53,781 bases of DNA from Rhodospirillales bacterium (GTDB lineage Bacteria; Pseudomonadota; Alphaproteobacteria; Rhodospirillales; Defluviicoccaceae), in the NCBI GenBank assembly GCA_007694935.1, contig REES01000086.1, positions 1-53,781 of the forward strand, written 5' to 3'. Of the stretch, positions 34,296-42,933 are shown piece after piece (within the stretch, counting starts at the first letter, position 1; every line of letters begins with the position of its first letter). The translations under genes and the position numbers were made by a program. The notes beneath the pieces are model-generated. The model was not told the origin of the DNA, searched no databases, and worked only from the letters and a program-made list of their open reading frames with translations.

Positions 34296-35240
34296 TCAGC
34301 GGCTGGCCACCGCCTGCAACGGCGGCTCCGATGCCAGGGCATCACGGCGTTCGGCAGCGGGCCGATCTTCGGCACCGTACCTGGCAAGCATTGTCCGCAC
34401 CCGGTCCGCCATGTCCGGACGTTCGAGCGCGAACGCTACGTTCGCCTCCAGGTACCCGACCTTGCTGCCGCAATCGAACCGGCGGCCGACAAACCGGTAG
34501 CCATGGAACGGCACCAAGCCGATGGACTTCGCCATGGCGTCAGTCAACTGGATCTCGTTGCCGGTGCCGCGCTCCTGATTCTCCAACACGGTCAGCACGA
34601 TCGGCTGAAGGATATAGCGCCCGATGATGCCGAGACGGGACGGCGCCATCGCCGGCTCCGGCTTCTCCACCAGCGCCCGGGCGGTGACCAGGCGATCCAT
34701 TGTCTTGCTGGGGTCGAGGATGCCATAGCGCCGGGTCTCCTCCGCCGTAACCTCCTCGATCGCAACCATGTTGCCGCCGACCTCCCGGTGGGCCTCGACC
34801 ATCTGCTTGAGGCAGCCCGGCCGGTTGAGGATCAGGTCATCGGCCAGGAGAACGGCAAACGGCTCGTCGGCGATGAAATTGCGGGCGCACCAAACCGCGT
34901 GGCCGAGGCCAAGGGGCTCCTGCTGCCTCGTGTAGGCGATGTGCCCCGGCGGCGGCATCCATTCGAGAACCGAGTCGAGCACATCCGTTTCGTTTCGGGC
35001 CCTGAGTGCCAGTTCCAGTTCGATGCTGTGGTCGAAGTGGTTCTCGATGGCGCTTTTCGCCCGGCCGGTAACGAAAATGAACTCCTCGATACCCGCCTCC
35101 CGTGCTTCTTCCACGGCGTACTGGATCAACGGCTTGTCCACCACCGGCAGCATTTCCTTGGGCATGGCCTTGGTGGCCGGCAGAAACCGGGTGCCGAGCC
35201 CGGCAACGGGGAACACGGCCTTGCGCAACGGTTTGGGCAT
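34296..35240 (-). CDS. galU: UTP-glucose-1-phosphate uridylyltransferase
   Basis: GalU makes UDP-glucose from UTP and glucose 1-phosphate. The 314-residue product has the nucleotidyltransferase N-terminus KAVFPVAGLGTRFLPATKAM with KEMLPVVDKPLIQYAVEEA. It continues with FVTGRAKSAIENHFD, QEPLGLGHAVWCAR, FAVLLADDLI, VEKPEPAMAPS and EIQLTDAM, all diagnostic of GalU. The ATG at 35240 has GGAG about six bases upstream, and the in-frame extension before it looks non-coding. The operon is galU, then the Ugd-mutase fusion, then the GGCT-like gene. It supplies UDP-glucose and UDP-glucuronate for polysaccharide or lipid A modification. Confidence 0.96.
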   Translation of the reverse strand: MPKPLRKAVFPVAGLGTRFLPATKAMPKEMLPVVDKPLIQYAVEEAREAGIEEFIFVTGRAKSAIENHFDHSIELELALRARNETDVLDSVLEWMPPPGHIAYTRQQEPLGLGHAVWCARNFIADEPFAVLLADDLILNRPGCLKQMVEAHREVGGNMVAIEEVTAEETRRYGILDPSKTMDRLVTARALVEKPEPAMAPSRLGIIGRYILQPIVLTVLENQERGTGNEIQLTDAMAKSIGLVPFHGYRFVGRRFDCGSKVGYLEANVAFALERPDMADRVRTMLARYGAEDRPAAERRDALASEPPLQAVASR

Positions 35241-35503
35241 GGGGACTCCGCGACTGATCGGGGCGTTTGGCGCAAAATTTGGAAGGGGATCGCGCCTTTG
35301 TGCCACAGGCGGCGCGATGACGCAACCTCCGGCTAATGTCCGCCGGCATTCGTAGCATGAAGACCTTAACAGGATTGTGCTCGCCAACTCGCTCGCCCGG
35401 CAGAACGGGGCGATCCGGCCGGGCGGGGAGCCACCGCTTGTCGCCGGCCGAGGCCGCTGCTACCGTTGATATTTCTCGAGATGTAGCCGGGTTGACCGCA
35501 CGG

Positions 35504-35983
35504 ATGAGCGAGCCCTTCAGCCATTTCGACGCCGACGGCAACGCGGTGATGGTGGATGTCTCCGACAAGGCGGTGACCGATCGGAGCGCCACGGCCCGGG
35601 CCACGGTGACGATGAACCCGGAGACGCTGGCCCGCATCCGGCAGGGCGGTATCGCCAAGGGCGACGTTTTGGCGGTCGCGCGCTTGGCCGGGATCATGGC
35701 CGCCAAGCGGACGCCAGACCTGATCCCGCTGTGCCACCCGCTGCCGCTGACCGCCGTCGCCCTCGATCTCGTCTGCGACGACGCGGCGAGCGCCGTTCAC
35801 GTCACCGCCAGCTGCCGGCTGAAGGGACGGACCGGCGTCGAGATGGAGGCTCTCACGGCTGCCGCGGTGGCCGCGTTGACGATCTATGACATGTGCAAGG
35901 GGATCGACCGCGGCATGCGCATCGCCGACATCCACCTTACCCACAAATCGGGCGGCCGGTCCGGCACGTTCCAGGGGTCCTGA
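35504..35983 (+). CDS. moaC: Cyclic pyranopterin monophosphate synthase
   Basis: MoaC forms the cyclic pyranopterin from the MoaA product, in the first stage of molybdenum cofactor synthesis. The 159-residue product starts [20 protein letters not shown], then [53 protein letters not shown] and [20 protein letters not shown]. This is the complete MoaC pattern. The ATG at 35504 agrees with the family N-terminus, although its binding site is weak. The stop is two bases from the moeA start, indicating one transcript. The gene is divergent from galU. Confidence 0.95.
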   Translation: MSEPFSHFDADGNAVMVDVSDKAVTDRSATARATVTMNPETLARIRQGGIAKGDVLAVARLAGIMAAKRTPDLIPLCHPLPLTAVALDLVCDDAASAVHVTASCRLKGRTGVEMEALTAAAVAALTIYDMCKGIDRGMRIADIHLTHKSGGRSGTFQGS

Positions 35984-35985
35984 AG

Positions 35986-37197
35986 ATGCTGGCGGTGGCC
36001 GATGCCGTCGCCATGGTTGCCGGTGCGTTCCGCCCGCTGGCCCCGGAACAGATCTCCCTGACCGAGGCGCTGGGGCGTGTCCTCGCTGAAGACGTCGTGG
36101 CACGGGTGAGCCAGCCGCCGGTGGCGGTCTCGGCCATGGACGGTTACGCCGTGGCCTCCGGCAGGGAGGCGGCCATGCCGGCGACCTTCCGCGTCGTCGG
36201 GGAAGCCATGGCGGGGCGTGGGTTTCTCGGCAAGGTGGGGCCCGGCGAGGCCGTCCGCATTGCCACCGGGGCGCCGATCCCCGCGGGCGCCGATACCATC
36301 GTCATCCAGGAAGACACGGATCGTCGAGGCGACAGCGTGACGGTTCGCAGACCACTGTCTCCGGGGCGGTGGATAAGGAAGGCCGGCCTTGACTTTGTCT
36401 CCGGCGATGTGCTGCTGCATGCGGGGCGCACCCTGACCGCCCGGGATGTCGGCCTGCTGGCGGCGATGAACGTCCCCTGGCTACGGGTTCGGCGCAAGCC
36501 CAGGATCGCCGTGCTAGCCACCGGCGACGAACTGGTCATGCCGGGGGAAAGCCCGGGACCGGATCAGATCGTTGCCGCCAACAGCCTTGCGGTTGTCGCT
36601 TGTGTTTGCGCGTTCGGCGGCATTGCCGTCGATCTCGGCATCGCGGTCGACGATCCCTGCGTCCTGGCGGCGGCCATGGCGGGCTGTCGCGGTGCCGACC
36701 TGCTGGTCACCATCGGCGGCGCCTCGGTGGGAGATCGCGATCTGATCGCCCGCACCCTCGGGATCGAGGGGCTGGCCGTGGGGTTCCACAAGGTCGCCAT
36801 GCGTCCCGGCAAACCCTTGATCTTCGGCCGGCTCGACGACGTTCCGGTGCTGGGCCTGCCGGGAAATCCGGTCTCCGCCGGCGTGACCGCGCTGCTGTTC
36901 CTGGCACCGGCCATGGATGCCATGCTCGGCCGGACGGTTGAGACCGGTTCAGCGACGGCCGTCCTGGGCCGCGACCTCGACGCCAATGACGATCGGCAGG
37001 ACTACCTGCGGGCTGCCTTGTCCCGCACGATGGACGGCGATGTGGTGGCGACGCCGTTCTCCCGACAGGACAGCGCCCTGCTGTCCGGGTTCGCCGCCGC
37101 CGACTGCCTGGTGGTCCGCCCCCCCGCTGCAGCGGCCGCCCGTGCCGGCGACCGCGTTCCCATCCTGACCTTCCCGCCGGGCTTGGCCGGCTTTTGA
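35986..37197 (+). CDS. moeA: Molybdopterin molybdenumtransferase
   Basis: MoeA inserts molybdate into adenylated molybdopterin. The 403-residue product has the expected domains: EALGRVLAEDVVARVSQPPV, SAMDGYAVASG, RIATGAPIPAGADTIVIQE, RPGKPLIFGRLDDVPVLGLP and GNPVSAGVTALLFLAPAM. The MPT-binding domain motif GGASVGDRDL is present, as is the C-terminal domain. The start has AGGGG upstream, within the end of moaC. It lies between moaC and cysK in a five-gene plus-strand run. Confidence 0.95.
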   Translation: MLAVADAVAMVAGAFRPLAPEQISLTEALGRVLAEDVVARVSQPPVAVSAMDGYAVASGREAAMPATFRVVGEAMAGRGFLGKVGPGEAVRIATGAPIPAGADTIVIQEDTDRRGDSVTVRRPLSPGRWIRKAGLDFVSGDVLLHAGRTLTARDVGLLAAMNVPWLRVRRKPRIAVLATGDELVMPGESPGPDQIVAANSLAVVACVCAFGGIAVDLGIAVDDPCVLAAAMAGCRGADLLVTIGGASVGDRDLIARTLGIEGLAVGFHKVAMRPGKPLIFGRLDDVPVLGLPGNPVSAGVTALLFLAPAMDAMLGRTVETGSATAVLGRDLDANDDRQDYLRAALSRTMDGDVVATPFSRQDSALLSGFAAADCLVVRPPAAAAARAGDRVPILTFPPGLAGF

Positions 37198-37282
37198 GCC
37201 GGCGGCCGGCTTGATCAGCCTGAGGCCCCTGGCTAGTGTGACGGAATATTGCGTGACCGGGGCGTGGAGGTCGGGGCAAGGC

Positions 37283-38284
37283 ATGGACGTACGCGACGGG
37301 TTTCTGGAGACTGTCGGCAACACCCCGCTGATCCGGCTGCGTCGCGCGTCGGAGGAGACCGGCTGCACCATCCTCGGCAAGGCCGAGTTCCTCAACCCGG
37401 GAAGCTCGGTCAAGGACCGGGCGGCGCTGTTCATCGTTCGTGACGCGGAGGCGCGCGGCCTGCTGCGCCCCGGTGGGGTGATCGTCGAGGGGACCGCCGG
37501 CAACACCGGCATCGGCCTCGCCCTGGTCGGCAATGCCAAGGGGTACCGGACCGTCATCGTCATCCCGGAAACCCAGAGCCAGGAAAAGAAAGACATGCTG
37601 CGCCTGTGCGGGGCCGACGTACGGGAGGTGCCGGCGGTGCCCTACCGGGACCCCAACAACTACGTCAAGGTCTCCGGCCGCCTCGCCGAGGAGCTCAATG
37701 CCCGGGAACCGAATGGCGCCATTTGGGCCAACCAGTTCGATAACGTGGCCAACCGTCAAGGTCACTATGCCACCACCGGACCGGAGATTTGGCGCCAGAC
37801 CGAGGGCCGGGTGGATGCCTTCATCTGTGCAGTCGGCACCGGCGGCACCTTGGCCGGGGTCGGCATGTTCCTGAAGGAGCGGAATCCGAAGGTGGTGATC
37901 GGCTTGGCCGATCCCATGGGGGCCGCCCTCTACCACTACTACACCCACGGCGAGCTCAAGGCGGAGGGAGAGTCGATCACCGAAGGGATCGGCCAGGGGC
38001 GGATCACCGCCAACCTGGAGGGGGCAACGGTGGATCGCGCCTATCAGATCCCGGATGCGGAGGCGCTGCCCATCGTGTTCGACCTGCTGCAGCACGAGGG
38101 GCTGTGCATGGGCAGTTCCACCGGCGTCAACGTGGCCGGTGCGATCCGGCTCGCCCGGGACCTCGGCCCCGGCCACACCATCGTCACCATCCTCTGCGAT
38201 TTCGGCACCCGGTATCAGAGCAAGCTGTTCAATCCCGCGTTCTTGCGCAGCAAGGGGCTGCCGACCCCGCCATGGCTCGACTGA
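37283..38284 (+). CDS. cysK: Cysteine synthase A
   Basis: This PLP-dependent O-acetylserine sulfhydrylase makes cysteine from O-acetylserine and sulfide. The 333-residue product contains VGNTPLIRLRRASEETG, the PLP lysine in NPGSSVKDRAAL, the GTAGNTGIGLAL substrate loop, VGTGGTLAGVGMFLKE (phosphate loop) and MGSSTGVNVAGAIRLA. It is a little longer than CysK of E. coli, as usual in this alphaproteobacterial subgroup. ATG 37283 is preferred because family sequence starts directly after it; a longer frame adds unlike residues. It shares the moaC-moeA transcript, with 85 bases after moeA, and nearly abuts sseA. Confidence 0.93.
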   Translation: MDVRDGFLETVGNTPLIRLRRASEETGCTILGKAEFLNPGSSVKDRAALFIVRDAEARGLLRPGGVIVEGTAGNTGIGLALVGNAKGYRTVIVIPETQSQEKKDMLRLCGADVREVPAVPYRDPNNYVKVSGRLAEELNAREPNGAIWANQFDNVANRQGHYATTGPEIWRQTEGRVDAFICAVGTGGTLAGVGMFLKERNPKVVIGLADPMGAALYHYYTHGELKAEGESITEGIGQGRITANLEGATVDRAYQIPDAEALPIVFDLLQHEGLCMGSSTGVNVAGAIRLARDLGPGHTIVTILCDFGTRYQSKLFNPAFLRSKGLPTPPWLD

Positions 38285-38289
38285 CGCCG

Positions 38290-39168
38290 ATGACGGGAGT
38301 CACCGAGAGCCGTCCGCCCACGCCGCTCTGCAGCACCGCATGGCTGGCCCAGCACCTGGAAGACCCGCGTCTCAGGCTGGTCGATGGCAGCTTTCACCTG
38401 CCGGGCAGCGGACGGGATCCGCGGGCGGAGTTCCGGCACTGCCGGATCCCGGGTGCCCGGTTCTTCGATATCGACGCGGTATGCGACCCGGTATCGCCGC
38501 TGCCACACATGCAGCCACCCCCCGAGCTGTTTGCCGGACACGTGGCCGGGCTTGGCATCGGCAGTGAGCATTTCGTGGTGGCTTACGATGCGCCCGGGTC
38601 TTGCGCGGCCGCCCGGGTGTGGTGGTCGTTCCGGCTGTTCGGCCACGACGGCGTGGCCGTGCTGGACGGCGGCCTCGCCAAGTGGGTGCGCGAGGGGCGG
38701 CCGGTGGACGAGACGCCACCGGGCGAACCGCCGGCCCCGCTTCCGGCGGCCGAGTTCCGGGCCGAATTCCGACCGCACCTGCTGCGCCTGGCCCAGGATC
38801 TGCTCGCCAACCTGGCCACCGGCCGGGAACAGGTGGTGGACAACCGCTCCGCCGGACGCTTCGCCGGGGTAGAGTCCGAGCCGCGGCCGGCGGCCAAGGC
38901 CGGCCACATTCCGGGCAGCGTCAACCTGCCGTTCTCATCCCTGCTCAATCCGGAAGACGGCACTTGGCGACCGCCCGGCGAACTGGCGGAACGGTTTGCC
39001 GCGGCGGGGATCGATCTCGACCGGCCCATGGTCGGGACCTGCGGGTCCGGCGTCACCGCCTGCACCACCGCGTTCGCTGCCTTCCTGCTCGGGCGCGATG
39101 ACGTCGCGGTCTACGACGGCTCCTGGGCGGAGTGGGGCAATCGCCATGACACGCCGGTCGAACGATAA
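38290..39168 (+). CDS. sseA: 3-mercaptopyruvate sulfurtransferase
   Basis: This two-rhodanese-domain protein transfers sulfur from 3-mercaptopyruvate to thiols. The first domain (about 15-140 of 292 residues) has LVDGSFHLPGSGRDPRAEF and LFGHDGVAVLDGGLAKWV. The second (about 160-290) has VVDNRSAGRFAG and the active-site loop GTCGSGVTACTTAFA. CGSGVTA is the mercaptopyruvate form of the loop, unlike the CRxGx[RT] loop of thiosulfate rhodaneses. An ATG at 38272, overlapping the cysK end, is equally possible and would add six residues. Its place between cysK and metC indicates cysteine-derived sulfur handling. Confidence 0.9.
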   Translation: MTGVTESRPPTPLCSTAWLAQHLEDPRLRLVDGSFHLPGSGRDPRAEFRHCRIPGARFFDIDAVCDPVSPLPHMQPPPELFAGHVAGLGIGSEHFVVAYDAPGSCAAARVWWSFRLFGHDGVAVLDGGLAKWVREGRPVDETPPGEPPAPLPAAEFRAEFRPHLLRLAQDLLANLATGREQVVDNRSAGRFAGVESEPRPAAKAGHIPGSVNLPFSSLLNPEDGTWRPPGELAERFAAAGIDLDRPMVGTCGSGVTACTTAFAAFLLGRDDVAVYDGSWAEWGNRHDTPVER

Positions 39169-39181
39169 TCCCCCCAGGGAC

Positions 39182-40327
39182 ATGACGACCCGGCTGGTCA
39201 ACGCCGGGCGGGATCCGTTCGCCAACCATGGCGTCGTCAACCCGCCAGTCTACCACGCCTCCACCATCGTCTACCCGACGTTGGCGGCGTTGGAAGAAGC
39301 CGACCGGACGCCGTTCGAAGGCACCCGCTACGGCCGGCGCGGGACGCCCACCACGTTCGCTCTGGAGGAGGCGGTCACGGAGCTGGAAGGCGGCTATCGG
39401 AGCATCGCCGTGTCGTCCGGGCTCAGTGCCATCACCACCTGTCTGCTGGCGTTCCTCAAGCAGGGCGACCACCTGCTGATCAGCGACACCGTGTATGCCC
39501 CGACCCGGCGGTTCTGCGACGTGATGCTGAAGGGGCTTGGGATCGACGTCACCTACTTCGATCCGCTCGCCGAGATCGGCCCCCGGCTGCGGCCGGAAAC
39601 CCGGGTGGTGTTCATGGAATCCCCGGGCTCTCTCACCTACGAAATCCAGGACGTCGCGGCGGCGGCCGCGGCCGCTCGCGACGCCGGTGCGGTTTCCATC
39701 ATCGACAACACCTGGAGCGCCGGCCTGCTGTTCCGTCCTTTGGAGCACGGCGTCGACATCACCATCCAGGCCGCGACCAAGTACATCGTCGGCCATTCGG
39801 ACGTCATGCTGGGGACCATCACGACGAGCGAGGCGACGTTCCTCCGGGTCAAACGCGCCTCGGCCATGCTCGGGGTCGCGGTCGGGCCCGATGATTGCTA
39901 TCTCGCTCTGCGCGGGCTTCGCACCCTGGCGCCACGGCTGGAACGCCATCAGGCGACGGCGTCGCGGCTTGCGGAATGGCTGGAGGGGCGTCCCGAGGTG
40001 CGGTGCGTGCTCTATCCCGCTCTTCCGTCCTTTCCCGGACATGCCTTGTGGCGGCGGGACTTCTCCGGGGCCAATGGCCTGGTCTCGGTGGTGCTGCGGG
40101 AGGTGGGGCGCGATGCCGTTGCGCGGATGCTGGATGGCCTCGAGCTGTTCGCGCTCGGCTATAGCTGGGGCGGCTACGAGAGCCTGGTGGTGCCGTTCGA
40201 TCCGGCTCCGGTTCGGACCGCCACCCGCTGGTCCGGCGGCGGCCCCTGCCTCCGGCTCCATGTCGGCCTGGAGGATCCGGATGATCTCATCCGGGACCTG
40301 GAGAACGGGCTCAGGCGGCTGGCCTAG
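39182..40327 (+). CDS. metC: Cystathionine beta-lyase
   Basis: MetC cleaves cystathionine to homocysteine, pyruvate and ammonia in methionine synthesis, using PLP. The 381-residue product is a Cys/Met-metabolism family member: HGVVNPPVYHASTIVYPTLA, YGRRGTPTTFALEEAVTELE, AVSSGLSAITTCLLAFL, IIDNTWSAGLLFRPLEHGVD and the PLP lysine in ATKYIVGHSDVMLG. The SWGGYESLV segment near the C-terminus is typical of beta-lyases of this type. Starting at ATG 39182 (with AGGGAC just upstream) is favoured over ATG 39146 inside sseA. It ends ten bases from the convergent PilZ gene. Confidence 0.93.
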   Translation: MTTRLVNAGRDPFANHGVVNPPVYHASTIVYPTLAALEEADRTPFEGTRYGRRGTPTTFALEEAVTELEGGYRSIAVSSGLSAITTCLLAFLKQGDHLLISDTVYAPTRRFCDVMLKGLGIDVTYFDPLAEIGPRLRPETRVVFMESPGSLTYEIQDVAAAAAAARDAGAVSIIDNTWSAGLLFRPLEHGVDITIQAATKYIVGHSDVMLGTITTSEATFLRVKRASAMLGVAVGPDDCYLALRGLRTLAPRLERHQATASRLAEWLEGRPEVRCVLYPALPSFPGHALWRRDFSGANGLVSVVLREVGRDAVARMLDGLELFALGYSWGGYESLVVPFDPAPVRTATRWSGGGPCLRLHVGLEDPDDLIRDLENGLRRLA

Positions 40328-40337
40328 GTGGCTCGGG

Positions 40338-40700
40338 TCAGGGTGCGTCCGGGCTGATCCGCTGGCGGTCTTTGAGCACCCGCATCCGCTCGACCATGTG
40401 TTCGTTGAGGATGGCATAGGCCCGCTCGTCCAGGGCGAGAAAGCCGATGACCAGCCGCTGCATCGCTGCGTCGGCACGAACCACGCGTGCCGGCACCCGG
40501 ACTTCCGCGAAGGTCCCGTCCAGCATGGCAATGCGGTCGAGGGTGAACAGTGCACCGGGGGTCAGCCGGCCCTCATACCCCTCGATCATGAAGCCGCCGA
40601 GGCTCCAGTTGTGGGATGCATAAGGCCGGCCGTCCACCAGAAGCGTGATGGCGGGGACGCTGACACGCTGGTGGCGCCGCCGGTCCTCGATCGGAAACAT
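40338..40700 (-). CDS. PilZ domain protein
   Basis: The 120-residue product is a single PilZ domain, which binds the second messenger c-di-GMP. It has the N-terminal arginine motif RRRHQRV (RxxxR) and the second binding motif NWSLGGF ([DN]xSxxG), both needed for c-di-GMP binding. The ATG at 40700 directly precedes these motifs. Longer in-frame starts add sequence with no features. It probably acts as a stand-alone effector controlling motility or polysaccharide production. Its partner is not visible nearby. Confidence 0.85.
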   Translation of the reverse strand: MFPIEDRRRHQRVSVPAITLLVDGRPYASHNWSLGGFMIEGYEGRLTPGALFTLDRIAMLDGTFAEVRVPARVVRADAAMQRLVIGFLALDERAYAILNEHMVERMRVLKDRQRISPDAP

Positions 40701-40987
40701 CACCGATTCGTCCAAAGTGTTGCTGACGGTTTCCGACCCTGCCCGCGCCGTCGTGATGGATCCGGAACCCTGCTTGATCCCAAAAAAACACCCTGCCGCG
40801 CCATTTCTACCACATTTGTGGATGTGCGCATCAAGACTTGCGAAACCGGACAGAGCGACGCAAAGCGCACCTCTGCCGACACGACCAGGCCGCGGCGGGC
40901 CGCAACCTGCGATCGTGGCAGCAAGTTCTCTCCGATCGGTTAAGCCGTGACCCGGCATGCCGGAACTCCGGCCTCGGGCGTATGCCG
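40701..40987. other. Intergenic region between queA and the PilZ gene
   Basis: No gene is seen. Features include the near-palindrome CCACATTTGTGG (40810-40821) and a run of seven A on the plus strand (40783-40789 region), which reads as seven T on the minus strand downstream of queA. No clear stem precedes the T-run, so a terminator call is not justified. Confidence 0.35.
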
Positions 40988-42040
40988 CTATGCCACGCCG
41001 GGCTCAGTCGCGATGCCTCGTTCCAGCAGACAGCAATCGCCATAGGAATAGAAGCGATAGCCGGCCGCGATCGCATGGGCATAGGCGGCCTTCATCCGTG
41101 CCGTTCCGGCGAACGCACACACCAGCATGAACAGGGTCGAGCGCGGCAGGTGGAAGTTGGTCAGCAGCATGTCGGCGATGCGGAAGCGGAAGCCCGGCAC
41201 GATGAACAGGTCGGTATCGCCCCGGAACGGCGTGAGCCGCCCGTCGGCGCCCACCGCCGTCTCCAGAAGCCTGAGCGACGTGGTGCCCACCGCCACCACC
41301 CGGCCGCCGGCTGCATGAGCCGCGTTGATGGCCTCGGCGGCGTCGGCGGTGATCTCGCCCCATTCCCGATGAATGACGTGATCGGCCACGGCCGCCGTCT
41401 TCACCGGGAGGAAGGTGCCGGCGCCCACGTGCAGAGTGACGGTGACCCGCTGGATGCCGCGGTCATCCAATGCCGCGAGAAGCGGTTCGGTGAAGTGCAG
41501 TCCGGCGGTGGGGGCGGCCACCGCGCCCGGCCGGTCTGCGAACAGGGTCTGGTAATCCCTGCGGTCGCGGGCGTCGGGCAGCCCCGGGCGCCGAATGTAA
41601 GGAGGCAGCGGTGCCGTCCCGTGGCGCTCGATCGCGTCCATCAGCGCATCGCCGGACTGGTCGAACGCCAGCACCACGGTGCCGTCGTCGTTCTTGTGCG
41701 CGACCTCGGCGTTGAAGCCGGGGGCGATGTCCACCCGCTGGCCCACCCTGAGCCGGCGGGCCCGGCGTACCAGGCAGCGCCACATGCCGGGACCGGTCTC
41801 CTCAAGCAGCGTGATTTCCAAGATCACGCTGCCGCGCCGGCCGGGCAGGCGGGCGGGGATCACCCGCGTGTTGTTGACCACCAGGCAATCGCCGGGCCGG
41901 AGCAGGGCCGGCAGATCGCGCACCACCCGGTCCACCACGGCCTCGCCCACGTCGAGCAGGCGCGCGGCATCCCGCGGCTGCACCGGCCGCTGGGCGATCG
42001 CCGCCGGCGGCAGGTCGAAATCGAAATCGTCAACGCGCAT
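40988..42040 (-). CDS. queA: tRNA preQ1 ribosyltransferase-isomerase (queuosine synthesis)
   Basis: QueA transfers and rearranges ribose from S-adenosylmethionine onto preQ1 in tRNA, giving epoxyqueuosine. The 350-residue product starts MRVDDFDFDLPPAAIAQRP and contains LLRPGDCLVVNNTRVIPARL, VALAFDQSGD-like sequence, LPPYIRRPGLPDARDRRDYQ, GAVAAPTAGLHFTEPLL and MLLTNFHLPRSTLFMLVCAF, the full QueA pattern. The ATG at 42040 is the family start. In many bacteria tgt follows queA, but here a PilZ gene does. Confidence 0.95.
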   Translation of the reverse strand: MRVDDFDFDLPPAAIAQRPVQPRDAARLLDVGEAVVDRVVRDLPALLRPGDCLVVNNTRVIPARLPGRRGSVILEITLLEETGPGMWRCLVRRARRLRVGQRVDIAPGFNAEVAHKNDDGTVVLAFDQSGDALMDAIERHGTAPLPPYIRRPGLPDARDRRDYQTLFADRPGAVAAPTAGLHFTEPLLAALDDRGIQRVTVTLHVGAGTFLPVKTAAVADHVIHREWGEITADAAEAINAAHAAGGRVVAVGTTSLRLLETAVGADGRLTPFRGDTDLFIVPGFRFRIADMLLTNFHLPRSTLFMLVCAFAGTARMKAAYAHAIAAGYRFYSYGDCCLLERGIATEPGVA

Positions 42041-42233
42041 CGATCTGGTCGGTGCTCCGGCGCCGACGACCCGATGCCGCGCATGGGGGCGCATCGGAAG
42101 CCGGTCATGTTTCCGCCAGAAAGCCGATGCGCGCAACGCCGGTCAAGCGTTCCTGTCGGCCGCAATATGCGACCGGAGCACCCCGATCGGCCCGGGCCCC
42201 GGCTCCGGACGGTGTGGGCTCAGAGGTTCCCGG

Positions 42234-42797
42234 TTAAATCCCCCAGGAGCGCACCCGGCCGACATCCACGTGCACGAAGTTCGACCGCGGATAGTAGCCG
42301 ACGCCGCCGGCCTGAAGCTGCTGTGCCAAGCGCGCCAGGCTGCGGGTGCCGACCCCGCTGATGCGGACGTCCACCGCCTGACCACGCATGTGCAGGCTGT
42401 TCTGGGCCACCCCCCGGCTGTTCTGCGCGAGCGCGGAGTTGGTCCGGGGCGACCGGTAGGCGGAGATCACCTCGAAAGGCCTGGCCGTGCCAAGCCGGCG
42501 GCGCATGGCGAACAGAAAGTCCAGCAGGCCGGGGTCGATCGCCTTGATGTCATCGGTACGGAAATCCCGAAGGATGAAATTGATATCCTTCAAAGCCTCG
42601 GGAATGTAACCGGAGCGGGTCCAGTAGACGGTCTTGACGGATTCGCCCGTGTGCAAATGCTGAAACGCGAGGGCACGTTCATTAACGTCAGGGGCGCTGG
42701 CCAATGCGGAGAGTGGGGTGAGAGTGGCGAGAGTGGCAATGCCGAAACCGACGAATTGCCGACGTGAAAACTGCGGATCATGCTGGACTTCTGCCAC
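42234..42797 (-). CDS. MepK/YcbK-like murein endopeptidase (DUF882, M15 family)
   Basis: This is a predicted periplasmic zinc peptidase that cleaves 3-3 cross-links in peptidoglycan. The 187-residue product has a twin-arginine-like signal, SRRQFVGFGIATLATLTPLS, with a cleavage site near ALA. The zinc ligands are in SLHMRGQAVDV (HxxxxxxD) and FVHVDVG (HxD). The start is GTG 42797, preceded by AAGGAGA at ideal spacing; the TTG further upstream is unlikely. It lies directly downstream of an LdtD-type L,D-transpeptidase, the same arrangement as ycbB-ycbK in E. coli, where the partner makes the 3-3 links this enzyme cuts. Confidence 0.88.
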   Translation of the reverse strand: MAEVQHDPQFSRRQFVGFGIATLATLTPLSALASAPDVNERALAFQHLHTGESVKTVYWTRSGYIPEALKDINFILRDFRTDDIKAIDPGLLDFLFAMRRRLGTARPFEVISAYRSPRTNSALAQNSRGVAQNSLHMRGQAVDVRISGVGTRSLARLAQQLQAGGVGYYPRSNFVHVDVGRVRSWGI

Positions 42798-42933
42798 AGC
42801 GGATCTCCTTTCCCTTTGGTCTTGTGCCAAGATTGGGGGATCTGCTCCCTGGACGGTTTCTGCCCAAGGTCATGCTCAATGGTCAAGCGTTGAGACGCTG
42901 CTGTGGTTGTAGAAGGAAAGTGCGACGATTCGG

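Noticed and set aside
37789-39168. A 459-residue reading of the sulfurtransferase gene
   Set aside because: The first 160 codons overlap cysK in another frame and look non-coding. The rhodanese domains begin just after the cysK stop.
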